64,000 nt of DNA from Sepiola atlantica (Eukaryota > Mollusca > Cephalopoda > Sepiida > Sepiolidae). This document shows, one piece after another, positions 24,957-34,399 of this stretch (its first letter is position 1; each line of letters starts with the position of its first letter). The stretch covers positions 13,065,096 to 13,129,095 of the forward strand of contig OY744551.1 of NCBI GenBank assembly GCA_963556195.1, written 5' to 3'. The position numbers and the translations under genes were made by a program. Under the pieces are notes generated by a model, which saw nothing but the letters and a program-made list of their open reading frames with translations, ran no database searches and was not told the origin of the DNA.

Positions 24957-27900
24957 GGATAATATAGAAGTAAATAAACTTATTTTATAGTTATGCTAAA
25001 TTACGTCACAGTTCATAAAATCAATTCGAAATGATCCCTTATTTTCACACAACTATGCATATTCTATAATTTACCTACATATAATTTTGGTAGTATGTCT
25101 AAGATTATTCACGATTGATGCTTTGAATAAACTACTCAAAAGGAAATAATTTAATTCAAAGATTTACAACACTATGTACTTACGTCGTAGTTGGAATTCA
25201 TCATATCACCGTTGTTACCTCCCATGTTGGAAGACATCATTCCGGAGTTTCCTCCCATGTTGGCAGACATCATTCCGGAGTTGCCTCCCATGTTGGAGGA
25301 CATCATTCCAGAGTTACCTCCCATGTCGGAAGACATCATACCGTTGTTACCAAACTGAAACGAATTGAAAAGACAGAAAGAGGTTAGGAAAATTCAGAAA
25401 GAACTTCGATATACAAACATTCGTATAATCAATATTATTAGCTAGTATTTTGTGCCTGTTTTCTGGTTAGTAACATGCTCAACACTACTCGATATAAATG
25501 CATCCTTGAGATACCCCGAACGTCTTCATGAGTTAATTTTGAAAAAAGTAGCTTATTGTCAAAAGAACTTAACAGACAGTCTCCATATTCACCTGAAATT
25601 CACCCCTAAACTATTGGACGTGGGATTCCTAAATACCCACGTTCATCATCACATCAAGCTCGACAATCCAATGTAAACGTTCACATAAAAGACTACATTA
25701 AGAGCACTGAACATCTGGGAACATGAACCCCCACCCATAACATCGAATGGAAAAATGACAGTGTTCTATGATAAAGACATACAGGCGGGCAGATACATAA
25801 AAGACAAGGCCATCAAACCAGACATTGTCATATGGAACAAACCAGATAAAACTGCTCTCATCATTGATGTAACCGTCCCAAATGACTACGGTCTCAATAG
25901 AGCCGAACGGGAAAAAATAACAAAATACCAAGATCTCAAAAATGATCTAAAAATAACATGGTCCCTCGATGAAATAAACATCATACCGGTTGTAGTGGGG
26001 GCAACTGGTCTGGTGAAAAAAATATAAGTAAATACTTAGAAACAATCCCCGGAAAACCAAATTGTAGGGAAGTACAGATAGCAGCCCTAAAAGGAACCAC
26101 ATCTATCCTTAAGAGAGCCCTCGGATATAAATTTTACTCATAGGGAAATCAAGTGTTAGCCTCAAGAGGGGGGGCTTGATCTCTTTAGATAAACTAAATT
26201 AAAATGAAAAAAAAAATTAGGAAAGTTTGAATTACCTACTAGACACTATCCTCAAGTGGCTTTTGGCCATCTGTACATGGTTTGTCAGTATCAGCTGACA
26301 TGGGGATACTTCCCCTTACAAGTAAACCCTGACAAATATTGAAAATAACATAGTATCCGTAAATAAGATTCCCTCGACACGGCTTACACTGGATCATACG
26401 AGGAATGGTTAATCTTCTCCAAGTTATGTTACCTAAAGTAACAGCACCTAACTGTATACTCCACCAGACTAGATGAATTCTTGTCCTGGAATCCGGTTCG
26501 ACCAAGAGACCACAAGAAAGATATACTATAACATAATTAACTGGTCAATTGAGGAGAGGAAAATTAATGTTCTTAACTACTTAACTAACTCAACGTTTGA
26601 CAGGTAAATGAGAACTCTAATAGAGTATATATGTATCTCATATAGATATCAAGTTTTAGCCCCAGGAAGGGACTCCTTGATTTCTGAGAACTTCGACTGA
26701 AGTAAAATGAAACTTACCATATAAACGGATGAATACACTAGGGGTTTTCGAAATCTAATTACATGTGTTATATTGGCCTTAGAAGAAAATTGAAGAACTT
26801 TCAAACATCTCTATTTATATGAAGTTAGTCGTTTGTATATGTTGACGGATGTGTGCGTGCAGCATCGATTAATACACTGATTAACCGATCATTATAAATT
26901 CTGGAACACAGTCGCTATGCTGAGAGGATCGTTATCCCGGCTATAGTTAGTTTACTTTTGTTGCACGAAAGGAAGATAAACAGGAGATTGAAGCCCTTCA
27001 TAGAAAATTAAGATACCTCCGATTTTTGTGAAATTTTAACAATTAGTATTAGACATACATTAATAAATATTATCTAAATTTTATTAATGTATGTCTAATA
27101 TTTGGAGTATTTTAAAAGAGGTAAGGGAGTATAATATGGGAACAACCTCATATTTGAAAATTCAAATATATAAGATTTGCACAGTATTGGATACATAGTC
27201 ATTAGATAACAATACTGTCTAATATTCTGTTGTTATTGCCAATATATTTTCCGTCGATGAAACACAAATAAACATGGCCTCCGATGAAACACATATCATA
27301 GATATGTAACGCAATGATCACTTGCTGAACCCGTGTAAATTACCTGGTATTATTAGTTCAGTTTCATCCGTGAAAGAGTTATCTTATTTTTTTTGTTCAT
27401 CATTAAGATATGTCAGTTTATAAAGTAGCTATTTATTACGACAAAAATATCACAAACATTTTTCACTTAATATTTTTAATTGCTGTATCATAATAAAAGG
27501 CGTGCTATGAACCAGAGCCAGGATTTATTTGTTCTACTGAGTTTAAAAATCAAACGAAAAAAGAAAACTTTAGCGGCATCAGATAAACAGTAAATATGTA
27601 ATATTTAATATAAGCCACACAATTCCTAGAATTGATTACCGGATTTTCACGGGCTTACTAATGTAGAAACATAGATAGTACGCTACAGGCCATGTTATTA
27701 TGTCCTATTTGAAAATGCAGTTTCATTGGTAGTGTCTTCAAATCAGTATGTAGGTTTTAGAGATTAATGATATGTTTAAATAACTGACTCACCCTGAAGC
27801 GTCCGTTCTTCCAGTGGTAGTACCTCATGTAATCGTGCATGATTTCATAGAAGCAATCAGCGATGTAGTCACACCTCATCATGTCCATGCTGCTCTTGGG

Positions 27901-30900
27901 GTAGAAATCTAATGGGTAGACATTGAGAATTATAGAATTACTTATACAAGTAAGTTTGGATAATTATTGATATGATAGATTAGCCTATATACCTTTTCAT
28001 TCGGGACACTTATTTTAAATATGAGGATACTCATGGATAGAAAGAATAGTTTTAGAAGAAGTAATAAAACATGGGATGAAAACTTGCTACATGTATAAGA
28101 TTGATCAACTCCATGGCAATCCCTACTACAGGCCAGGCAATCGTGCAACTGGGGTCTTTTATTGAGGGGTATGTGAATTTTCTTAAATATTCGATATAGA
28201 AGTTGCAAACAGAGGTAAAATTCCTCTGTGAGATTAGTTTGATGTTTTTATGTGTTTTACATACTAAATAATAAGTACCACAATGAGCTAATTGATAAAT
28301 TTTACAATTATTGACAAATTCCTATAAATGAAGAGACAGGTAATTTTGTAATAAACAAAGGCAAATGCATATTTCAATGAAGAATTTTTATTTCAATGTT
28401 GGATTTTTTTTAGAGAATTTGTACTTATGTCAAAAGATCATTACTCGTATATTGTGCAATAGAAAGATTATGAGTATTAAGGAATAGAATAAGAGGTAAT
28501 ACAATTACAGGAGGAGTAGAATGTAACTGGGGTTGGATAGAATGTAGAACGATTGTAGTTCGGTGACAAAGACCAAGTTGATTCAACTTAGTAATTTGTG
28601 TAGTAGCACCAGCATGGAAAGCTAAAAGAGTGAAGTAAAAGTCAGTACAAAGACACGAAATATGCGAAAATAAATTTGACGTTTGCCACTGAACTACTAC
28701 AGTTTTTTGTCCGTCATATGTTGTGGTTTGTCCCCATTTAATTTTTTTCATATTTAATAATAGCAATCTGTACATGGTGTGAACGATATTTGTTCGTAAT
28801 TTTCAACTGCTGTTGGTTTTATGTTTCTACCAGTCACTATTCATGAAAATGATCACCATATTTGCGTTCTAATCACCCTCATGTAGGAAAAATGTAATGC
28901 CTGGAAGGATGAACTTTTACAACAAATCGAACCACGCCTTATTCCGAAAAATGAGGCTTTGCCAAGAGACAAGAAGTCCCTAGGTTGCCAAAATGGCACT
29001 AAGAATTCCCCCGTATGTGTAAAGGATACTTTGTTTTACAGATATTTGACAGATATGTTATTAAATTATACCTTTTTTTCTACTAATAATTGAATCTCAC
29101 CATTTACTTAATCAAAACTTTAATTTGGATGGTCGAATTGAATTATTGATTTTCTAGTAAAATAAACTTTGAAAAATTCATTGAAAATACATCTTTAGTC
29201 AAAATTGTAATAACGTTCTTGTTGTCTTAAAGGATCGAACAAACAAGACTACAAGGATGTAGTTAACAAGGTTATGCATGTACAGAAAGTAAAGAAGTTA
29301 TGTGTTTCTAGAGACTTCTTCAGGATTGATCATCGCGAGTCCCTCTGTAACTATTACACATAGTGTCGGGTCGGGAAGAGTCCATGAAGTAAGAGAATAG
29401 GGCAGATCACCATATCAGTTCTTTAAATAAACGGAATAAATGTAAACATACAAAACAGTATCAACGAATTATGAAAATAAATGAAAGGTATACTTACTGT
29501 GTTCACGGGCCAGGTACCTGGCAATGGCCATGGTTTCGGGCATCCTGTTACCGCCATCCATCTCCAGGACAGGTACGCGCATGCATGGCATATCTGAAAA
29601 GAAAAACAACACTGACTTTTAATTAATGAATATCTTATATTCCGGAACTCTTTAAATGGTGATTTATAATTGTGATTATTGTTATTATTCGGACTTTTGT
29701 TCTTATCTAGGATGTTTTTCTCACAACGTTTCGGCCGAGTTCGACAAACACACCTGAAGGAGATCGGAAGTTAAACGTTGTGAGAATAAAAGCAAACATT
29801 AGTCCAAATAATCCAAATAATCAAAACGGTTTTTTTACAAACTAGTACATACTAGAAGAAAAGTGGGATTAACCAAGAAAAAGTGAGTTTGCAAAGCCAG
29901 TTTCATTTTTTAAAATTAAAAGACAAAATCAAAAATCAGTATTTTACTGCACGCTATTTCTCTCCCCATTTATCTCCCCCTTTCCTTCTCCAGCTTCGGA
30001 TTGAATAGTATTAGTACTATGATACTATATATCTTTATTTATAACGAACTATTCCAATCTTGAGTTTTATAGAAGCAGTAATTAACACGTTCTTCGACAC
30101 CATCCAAGTTTTAGCCTGATGCCTCACAAATAGCAGTTTACACTCGCTAGTGCGATGCAATCTAACATAGAGACCTCAACGAACCCACTACATATTAAAT
30201 TTAATATGAGGTATTATATAATTTCTTACCACAATAAAACATAACACTGCATCTCACACAAAGCAGAAAAGCTACAGGCTAGAATCACCAGACCGAAGTG
30301 TTCTGCTCCTTTGAAATCGTCAGGTGGACAATCCGAAATCACGATTTGGAAACTGGAGTCACTTATATTTGGGCCGATACTCTGGCATTTGAGTCACAAC
30401 ATTATGTTTGATTTTGGGTACCATTATATTATATCTTACATTTAATTTAATATTCAGTTTCATCGCTCGATTCTCTTTCTAGATGGTATAGGTCTAGGGA
30501 GTATGACACCCTACTTGTGGGGTATCGTCCTGGGATCTTCTTGTTGAGAAGAGTAAGGACCTTCCACAGTCGGCGGTTCATTATAGTCTATATGAGCTGT
30601 GCTAGGTATTAGACGTTCTTGTGCATGGTTGGTGCGTATACACATGACTTCGGTTCGTAATTCTAAGTTTGGATTAGTCCTACTGAAGAGCCATACAGAA
30701 AGCGAAACTCGAGTTAAGGGCTTTCTGTCTATGTCTTTTATGAGTGAATGTGGTGTCGTGTAGTGTAACGTCCTATTGTAGAAACTCACACTAAAACATA
30801 TATACGCACTCATACAGATATTTATTGAAATTGCTCCAGACAAGGCATGAAGCCACTTTATATATGAAGCTAAAAATACCACATCAAGGTAAAATAAACT

Positions 30901-31450
30901 AGCCAAATAAGTATTGTATGTATAGATTCCGATCCAGAGAACAACAATACTTCCCCCTTTTTCAGAAATATCGCTCATGGAATGTGATGACTAAATAACA
31001 AAATAGGGGAAGCGAAAGTAACGAGGTTGCTGAAAATAAATCCACGGCCTACTTTCTACGCACCATATTAAACTGAATATGATGAATCTTATAATTATTT
31101 TCTGCAATGAGACATAACACCACAACGCACACAAAGCATTAAACTCAAACTCAGCGCTCTAGTCATTATGATTATTAGCTGTTAGACTTTGTTGTGTGTG
31201 GCGTGTGTGCTTATGAGAAAGAGTAATACTATTTAAAAAAAGGTTAAGTTAATCAACGAGACTGTTAATCGTCAACTAATACTACAAAGTTAAAATCAAA
31301 ATTCTTACGGGTTTAGACTCGAGAAGGGCAAGGTGAGGTTGGCGTCGTATTTGACGGCTAGAGTAATAGGCCGCACGGTTAGTAAACATTTATAGAGATA
31401 ACTGTCTGTACAAATTCAGCTATCTCTACACAGATGTCAATGAAAAAGCT

Positions 31451-31499
<49 letters not shown>

Positions 31500-32205
31500 A
31501 CATAAATATATATACATATATATATATATATACATACATACATAATCAAAAATTGAAAGATGAGAATAAAACATGTGTAGACACAATATTTATTAAGACA
31601 TCAAAAGTTCAAAGCAAATAGTTTCATTATCCTTAATCCATGAATTTCCAAGGACACACCCTGTTTTAATCTGAGGATAAAAACCGGTAATGTAACTGTA
31701 AATATGACCGGCAACATTTAACTTTGAAGATGAGTACACACATGTTCCCAAACCAAACAAACGACAAAATATTTTGGTTGAGAAGAAATTTTAAGTAAGG
31801 GTAGTCAGTGTCAACAGAAGAAAACTGTTATAGTAGAAAAGAAACGTTTGAAAAAGAATGTCGTTAAGGAGCTGATTCTTCTACAGGATCCAGCTGAGTT
31901 CGCGTATCCTGTGTGCGTAGAAGTCCGAGGGTAAAAGTATCCAAATTCAACGGATCCGGGATGAAGTTTATTGGTCAGAGTTCGATGTATAGCAAAGAGC
32001 ACATTGGCAAACTTTCAAGCTTCCTGGCAGATAAGTTTTTTATGGATTGGAAAACCGATATTTCAGGGAGCTGTCGAGTGAGTGTATTACTTGTAGGCGA
32101 TAATGAAAATGGCTATTTTTGTCTAGCGGAGAGGAAGATTAGCTGTTGATGGGGGGCATAGGGAATGGATGTGACAGGAAGGAATGGAATTAAAAAGAGA
32201 TAGGT

Positions 32206-32272
<67 letters not shown>

Positions 32273-32987
32273 ACTATATAAACATATCCTTTTACATTTC
32301 CATTGTAAATAGCTAGATGAGAAAGGGTTAGGGTAGGGATAGGGGAGGTTGGGGAGTCAGCGTCAACTGTGAAGTAGGAAATGGCGGTGACCTCTTGAGT
32401 AGGGGTTCGTTATGATTTGCGGGATGAATACGTTTAGAGAAGGTTAGGGTTAGGGTTATGTTAAGGATAGGGAAGGTTGGGGGAGTCAGCGTCAACTGTG
32501 AAGTAGGAAATGGCGGTTATATTCTTGAGTAGGGGTGTGTTATAATTAGCGGGATGAATACGTTTAGAAAAGGTTAGGGTTGGTGTTAGAGAAGGGGCGG
32601 GCGAGTAGAATTAGAAAGGGAATGTGGTGTAATTGAGTGGTTGACTTGCAGTCAGCGTTGTTGAAAGCATGGGGTGTTAATATTTTAAAAATAGATTGGT
32701 ATTTAGGGTATGTTACTTCTAGTTAACATTTTGGATAGTTTTTAAAATTATATTTCTGTGGAGTAATAAAGAAGATTGAAGGTTCTTTGAACAGTGAATT
32801 CATGTATTAAAATATAAAAGATAATTAAATGTTTTGAGGTGTTTATGGGTGAATATAGATATAGACATAACCCACGCATGAACGCAGACGCATACACATG
32901 CAGGTACCACTCCAGGCATCCTCTGACACAAGGCATATACGTACATAAACACACATACACACTTACACACAAACAAAAAAACACACT

Positions 32988-33058
<71 letters not shown>

Positions 33059-33229
33059 CGGCAGCGAGTCATTTATTATACACGCGTCATTGAAGCCCAC
33101 GGAGGTTTCTTTCTTCGCTATCTTTCTTGTTAATTTCTCGACGCGGCGAACGATTCGTCGGTTTTCTGGTGTTAATTGGTGTAGTATGGTACCTGTTAAC
33201 GCCTTATCAGTCTTCAACAATTAATAAAC

Positions 33230-33264
<35 letters not shown>

Positions 33265-33516
33265 GAGATATAAAAATAAAATAAAATAAAATAAAATAAA
33301 ATAAAATAAAATAAAATAAATAAATAAATAAATAAATAAAATAAAATAAAATAAAATAAAATAAAATAAATAAATAAATAAAATAAAATAAAATAAAATA
33401 AAATAAATAAATAAATAAACAATAAATAAACGAATAATAATATCTATCTATCTATCTATCTTTCTCTCTCTCTCCCTCTTTCTCTGTCTGTCTGTCTGTC
33501 TCTTTCTCTCTCTCTG

Positions 33517-33552
<36 letters not shown>

Positions 33553-34284
33553 CATATGTGTGTGTGTGTTCGTGTGTATATAATAGGTAATGTAAAGATA
33601 GAAGTTAGATACTGAAAAATGATAAATAATAGATGGCTAAATATATATATATATATATATACATATATATATGTATATATATATATATATATAGACGAGT
33701 TTTCTATTTTGTGCCCGCTTCTAGGTACATATAGATCTTTATTCCCCTAAATTACGTGACAGTTTCCGTTGGCCGAGTGGATATGGCGACTGCTTGCAGA
33801 TTCTGTGAACCAGGTTCGCGCCTCTCGACCGCCAGAAATTGTTACTTTCCTGCACTGATTAGAGCAATAAGATCGAAACGCTAACGTCTGTAGGTATTCA
33901 TGATTTAAGTTACTCGTACATGGGTGTTTCTCAGGCAAAAAGAAAGAACCCAACGAAAATCCCACTTCCACCTCTGAACCCCATATATATATATATATAT
34001 ATAGTTTTACTGTCTTATTAAAAAAATATCTATAAGAATTAATTATTGTCTTATAGCTTTTGGTCACTTAGCTATAATTTTGATTTTACTCTCCATACAA
34101 GATATATGTATTAACAGAGTAATTAGTAAAAAAGATAACTAAATTCATTACCATTCCTGTATTTGTCCCATTCGTTGAATTCGAACCTCTTGTCCATGTA
34201 TTTGACGCCGGCAGCGGCCATCATCATACGAAGGATCTCGGCACGGCCGCGGCCATTGAAGTAGTACAAGGTGTAGTTGGGCAT
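18959..34284 (-). CDS. S-crystallin (GST-like lens protein), complete six-exon gene
   Basis: S-crystallins are the main soluble proteins of the cephalopod lens; they evolved from sigma-class glutathione S-transferase and serve for refraction. Six exons with GT-AG introns join into one uninterrupted 262-codon frame: 34284-34153 plus G34152, 29593-29498, 27908-27793, 25354-25184, 23370-23263, 19123-18959. Exons 1-2 (residues 1-76) form the thioredoxin-like N domain, starting MPNYTLYYF with the GST tyrosine at Tyr8 and cis-Pro52. Exons 3, 5 and 6 give the helical C domain. Exon 4 inserts a 57-residue Met/Gly/Asn/Ser repeat. Without it the length is 205, matching GST size. Methionine is very frequent (about 42 residues). 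The GSH-contacting Gln-Ser pair of GSTs reads Glu64-Thr65 here, consistent with a structural rather than enzymatic protein. Family assignment is secure; expression and paralogue name are inference. Confidence 0.96.
19690..19945 (+). mobile_element. Possible LTR end plus primer-binding site
   Basis: TGGCAGCGGCGTCGGGAGAG at 19929 resembles a Gypsy primer-binding site just after an LTR; the preceding 230 bp is LTR-like (TATT-rich, AATAAGG near the end). No partner LTR or gag follows, so this is weak. Confidence 0.25.
20850..21050 (+). repeat. Second copy of the 17222 dispersed repeat
   Basis: Same motif order as 17222-17450; lies in crystallin intron 5. Confidence 0.55.
21345..22006. repeat. 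Segment bounded by a 35-bp inverted repeat
   Basis: GGGGTTAGTTTATTGCTAAT (21347) is mirrored by ATTAGCAATAAACTAACCCC (about 21984). Inner part shows no coding; the flanks are GC-richer than the surroundings. Possibly a non-autonomous DNA element. Confidence 0.5.
22794..23247 (-). repeat. 37-bp minisatellite, about 12 copies
   Basis: Unit contains AAAGTAAACAACATTCCATT followed by AATATTTTCGAATAAG. Twelve copies of CAACATT at 37-bp spacing with few substitutions; two variants alternate (GTAAAG and GAAAAG starts). It ends 16 bp before exon 5 of the crystallin gene. Confidence 0.9.
23263..23370 (-). CDS. S-crystallin exon 5
   Basis: Encodes residues 173-208 in phase 0-0, from [18 protein letters not shown] to [10 protein letters not shown]. 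It covers the long helix and the FFMGDQ turn that matches the GST motif FFVGN/FFIGDQ before the next helix. Acceptor TTCTAG ends at 23371; donor GTACGT begins at 23262. The intron behind it starts almost directly with the 37-bp minisatellite. Confidence 0.95.
23808..23889. repeat. (CA)n-(TA)n tract
   Basis: Compound microsatellite in crystallin intron 4. Confidence 0.9.
23996..24250 (-). mobile_element. tRNA-headed SINE with hammerhead and (TA)n tail
   Basis: Minus strand order: tRNA-like stretch with box B GGGTTCGATCC (about 24203-24193), hammerhead (24177-24136), unique body, then (TA)n 24067-23996. Box A is not clear. Reads as a pol III-type SINE carrying a self-cleaving motif. Confidence 0.6.
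24136..24177 (-). ncRNA. Hammerhead ribozyme motif, complete core, inside a SINE
   Basis: Minus strand: CACG (24177-24174), CTGATGA (24173-24167), stem II GCCG/CGGT around CAGTAA, GAAA (24152-24149), self-complementary CACGTG as stem III, then TC with cleavage predicted after 24141, and CGTG pairing with CACG as stem I. All core nucleotides are canonical. The tRNA-like head lies upstream on the same strand and a (TA)n tract starts 74 bp downstream. Confidence 0.75.
24500..24541. repeat. (TA)n tract
   Basis: Pure run in intron 4, no attached element recognised. Confidence 0.95.
24725..24952 (+). mobile_element. tRNA-headed SINE with decayed hammerhead and (TA)n tail
   Basis: Plus strand order: box A-like region (about 24727-24742), box B-like GGTTTCGAATC (24781-24791), hammerhead-like core (24819-24869), (TA)n from 24891. 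Same architecture as the SINE at 23996-24250 though the sequences differ. Confidence 0.55.
24819..24869 (+). ncRNA. Decayed hammerhead-like motif in a tRNA-headed SINE
   Basis: TCTATG (24819-24824), CTGATGA, weakened stem II GTCC/GAAC, GGAA in place of GAAA, palindromic CGTATACG, TA, then CATAGA pairing with TCTATG. One core base and one stem base have changed, so cleavage is unlikely. Confidence 0.4.
25184..25354 (-). CDS. S-crystallin exon 4, central repeat cassette
   Basis: A phase 0-0 exon of exactly 57 codons (residues 116-172) with no counterpart in ordinary GSTs. It consists of about four tandem copies of an 11-residue unit, [11 protein letters not shown], started by [10 protein letters not shown] and closed by GDMMNSNYD; fourteen residues are Met. 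The DNA is correspondingly a 33-bp tandem repeat. Squid S-crystallins are known to carry a variable central peptide from a separate exon at this place; it disturbs the active site and varies among paralogues. Acceptor TTTCAG, donor GTAAGT at 25183. Confidence 0.93.
25690..26216 (+). pseudogene. R2-like LINE 3' end with restriction-like endonuclease
   Basis: 5'-truncated non-LTR element. The frame contains [19 protein letters not shown], which fits the PD-X(12-14)-D centre of the restriction-like endonuclease at the C terminus of R2/R4-type elements. It continues [28 protein letters not shown], a frameshift at about 26025, then [10 protein letters not shown] and stop at 26141. A 3' UTR with a (GA)A-rich end follows. 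It lies in crystallin intron 3, opposite strand. Dead copy. Confidence 0.75.
26236..26720 (+). repeat. Dispersed repeat sharing a LINE tail
   Basis: About 480 bp related along its length to 38735-39215 (TAGTAGATACTGCCC-like start, CTGACAAATATT, GACACGGCT, AGATGAATT). Its last 70 bp match the 3' UTR of the R2-like LINE just upstream (ATCAAG..TTAGCC..AGG..CTTGAT). Confidence 0.6.
27793..27908 (-). CDS. S-crystallin exon 3
   Basis: Completes Asn77 and encodes residues 78-115, from [18 protein letters not shown] to WKNGRFR. This is the first helix pair of the C-terminal GST domain; the stretch [13 protein letters not shown] is characteristic of squid S-crystallins. Acceptor CATTAG, donor GTGAGT at 27792. 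It ends in phase 0, so the next exon is a frame-neutral cassette. Confidence 0.94.
27909..29497 (-). other. S-crystallin intron 2
   Basis: About 1.6 kb of AT-rich DNA with GT-AG ends. No element was recognised apart from a weak, broken hammerhead-like remnant near 29290-29330. Confidence 0.85.
29498..29593 (-). CDS. S-crystallin exon 2
   Basis: Completes Asp45 and encodes residues 46-76, from [14 protein letters not shown] to ARYLAREH, ending with the first base of Asn77. It carries the VPVLEMDGG strand with cis-Pro52 and the helix [13 protein letters not shown] that in GSTs binds the gamma-glutamyl part of glutathione. The GST Gln-Ser pair is replaced by Glu64-Thr65. Acceptor TTTCAG ends at 29594; donor GTAAGT begins at 29497. 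Confidence 0.95.
30760..30975 (-). mobile_element. Possible solo LTR
   Basis: Minus strand starts after a polypurine-like AAAAAGGGGGAAGTA, then TTGTTGTTCTC, a TATATAAAG box and AATAAATATCTG, the usual LTR signal order. No second copy or target duplication was found. Confidence 0.25.
31457..31530. repeat. (TA)n tract
   Basis: Downstream, on the minus strand, of the decayed hammerhead at 31629-31679. Confidence 0.9.
31629..31679 (-). ncRNA. Decayed copy of the 39940-39988 hammerhead element
   Basis: Minus strand keeps ATCCT and AGGAT (stem I) and GAAATTCATGG resembling GAAAAACCATGG, but CTGACGA has become CAGATTA. Downstream body sequence also resembles that at 39900, and a (TA)n tract follows at 31457-31530. 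Confidence 0.4.
32209..32271. repeat. (TA)n tract
   Basis: Pure run in intron 1. Confidence 0.95.
32323..32580 (+). repeat. About 130-bp tandem duplication
   Basis: Two copies of a unit with GGAGTCAGCGTCAACTGTGA and GGGATGAATACGTTTAGA; each starts with degenerate GGTTAGGGT. Confidence 0.75.
32950..33056. repeat. (CA)n-(TA)n tract
   Basis: Compound run; the TA part abuts the Penelope N-terminal fragment. Confidence 0.9.
33057..33226 (-). pseudogene. N-terminal fragment of a second Penelope-like lineage
   Basis: Minus-strand frame with [18 protein letters not shown] and DSLPKY, the same layout as [11 protein letters not shown]...EGMLPNY in the 11-kb element but clearly different residues. 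The fragment ends exactly at a (TA)n tract (33013-33056). It is too short to define the family firmly. Confidence 0.5.
33229..33420. repeat. AAT, AAAAT and AAAT arrays
   Basis: (ATA)n, then (AAAAT)n alternating with (AAAT)n blocks; followed by CTAT and CT runs to 33535 and TA runs to 33692. Confidence 0.9.
33762..34003 (+). mobile_element. tRNA-derived SINE with (AT)n tail
   Basis: Clear pol III boxes: A, TGGCCGAGTGG (33770-33780), and B, GGTTCGCGCC (33813-33822). The head resembles a leucine/serine-type tRNA. The body ends in CCCC followed directly by (AT)n. Inserted in intron 1 opposite to the crystallin gene. Confidence 0.75.
34152..34284 (-). CDS. S-crystallin exon 1
   Basis: Holds the start codon (34284-34282) and residues 1-44, from [16 protein letters not shown] to NEWDKYRN, plus the first base of an Asp codon. 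The MPxYTLxYF opening with Tyr8 is the first strand of the GST fold. The donor reads G|GTAATG at 34151. The ATG is the first one downstream of the predicted cap site near 34352 and has a purine-poor CTCACC context. Phase 1 intron follows. Confidence 0.95.
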
Positions 34285-34378
34285 GGTGAGAGGATCGTTG
34301 GTGTTTCACAGACTTGGAGAGAAACGTTGAGGTTGGACTCTGACTGTTGTCTGAATTCAAAGGGGAGAAACAGGTGAA

Positions 34379-34384
34379 TTTATA
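34379..34384 (-). promoter_or_regulatory. TATA box of the S-crystallin gene
   Basis: TATAAA on the minus strand, about 95 nt upstream of the start codon. An initiator-like TTCAGAC with its A at 34352 lies 32 nt downstream, giving a predicted 5' leader of about 68 nt with no upstream ATG. TATA-driven transcription fits a highly expressed tissue-specific crystallin. Confidence 0.75.
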
Positions 34385-34392
34385 GTCTGTCT

Positions 34393-34399
34393 TGAGTCA
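34393..34399 (-). promoter_or_regulatory. AP-1 site directly upstream of the S-crystallin TATA box
   Basis: Perfect palindromic AP-1 element TGACTCA, nine bases upstream of the TATA box. Squid crystallin promoters studied earlier depend on an AP-1/antioxidant-response-type element next to the TATA box, so position and sequence both agree with known regulation. An antioxidant element would need GC after the spacer, which is absent; this one is plain AP-1. Confidence 0.7.

Larger units (their letters stand above)
23371..25183 (-). other. S-crystallin intron 4
   Basis: About 1.8 kb. Dominated by two oppositely oriented tRNA-headed ribozyme SINEs (23996-24250 minus, 24725-24952 plus) and by (CA)n and (TA)n tracts at 23808-23889, 23996-24067, 24500-24541 and 24891-24952. 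Confidence 0.85.
25355..27792 (-). other. S-crystallin intron 3
   Basis: About 2.4 kb. Holds an R2-like LINE 3' end (25690-26216, plus strand) followed by a dispersed repeat sharing its tail (26236-26720), and another dispersed repeat at about 27000-27290 whose relative lies at 51820-52075. Confidence 0.85.
29594..34151 (-). other. S-crystallin intron 1
   Basis: About 4.6 kb. Contains (from high to low coordinate) a tRNA-headed SINE with (AT)n tail at 33762-34003, (TA)n/(CT)n tracts, an AAAAT/AAAT array at 33229-33420, a Penelope N-terminal fragment at 33050-33226, (CA)n-(TA)n at 32950-33056, a 130-bp tandem repeat at 32323-32580, (TA)n at 32209-32271, and a decayed ribozyme element at 31629-31679 with its (TA)n. 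A possible LTR remnant lies at 30760-30975. The rest is unremarkable. Confidence 0.85.

Noticed and set aside
29290..29330. Hammerhead (minus, CTGAAGA..GAAAC)
   Set aside because: Stem II does not pair well and stem I/III are absent; decayed at best.
30511..30978. 155-codon minus-strand frame as a gene
   Set aside because: Overlaps LTR-like signals and has no domain; at best an LTR remnant.
33762..33835. Functional tRNA gene
   Set aside because: Boxes A and B are good but acceptor and anticodon stems do not close, and the copy has a SINE body with an (AT)n tail.
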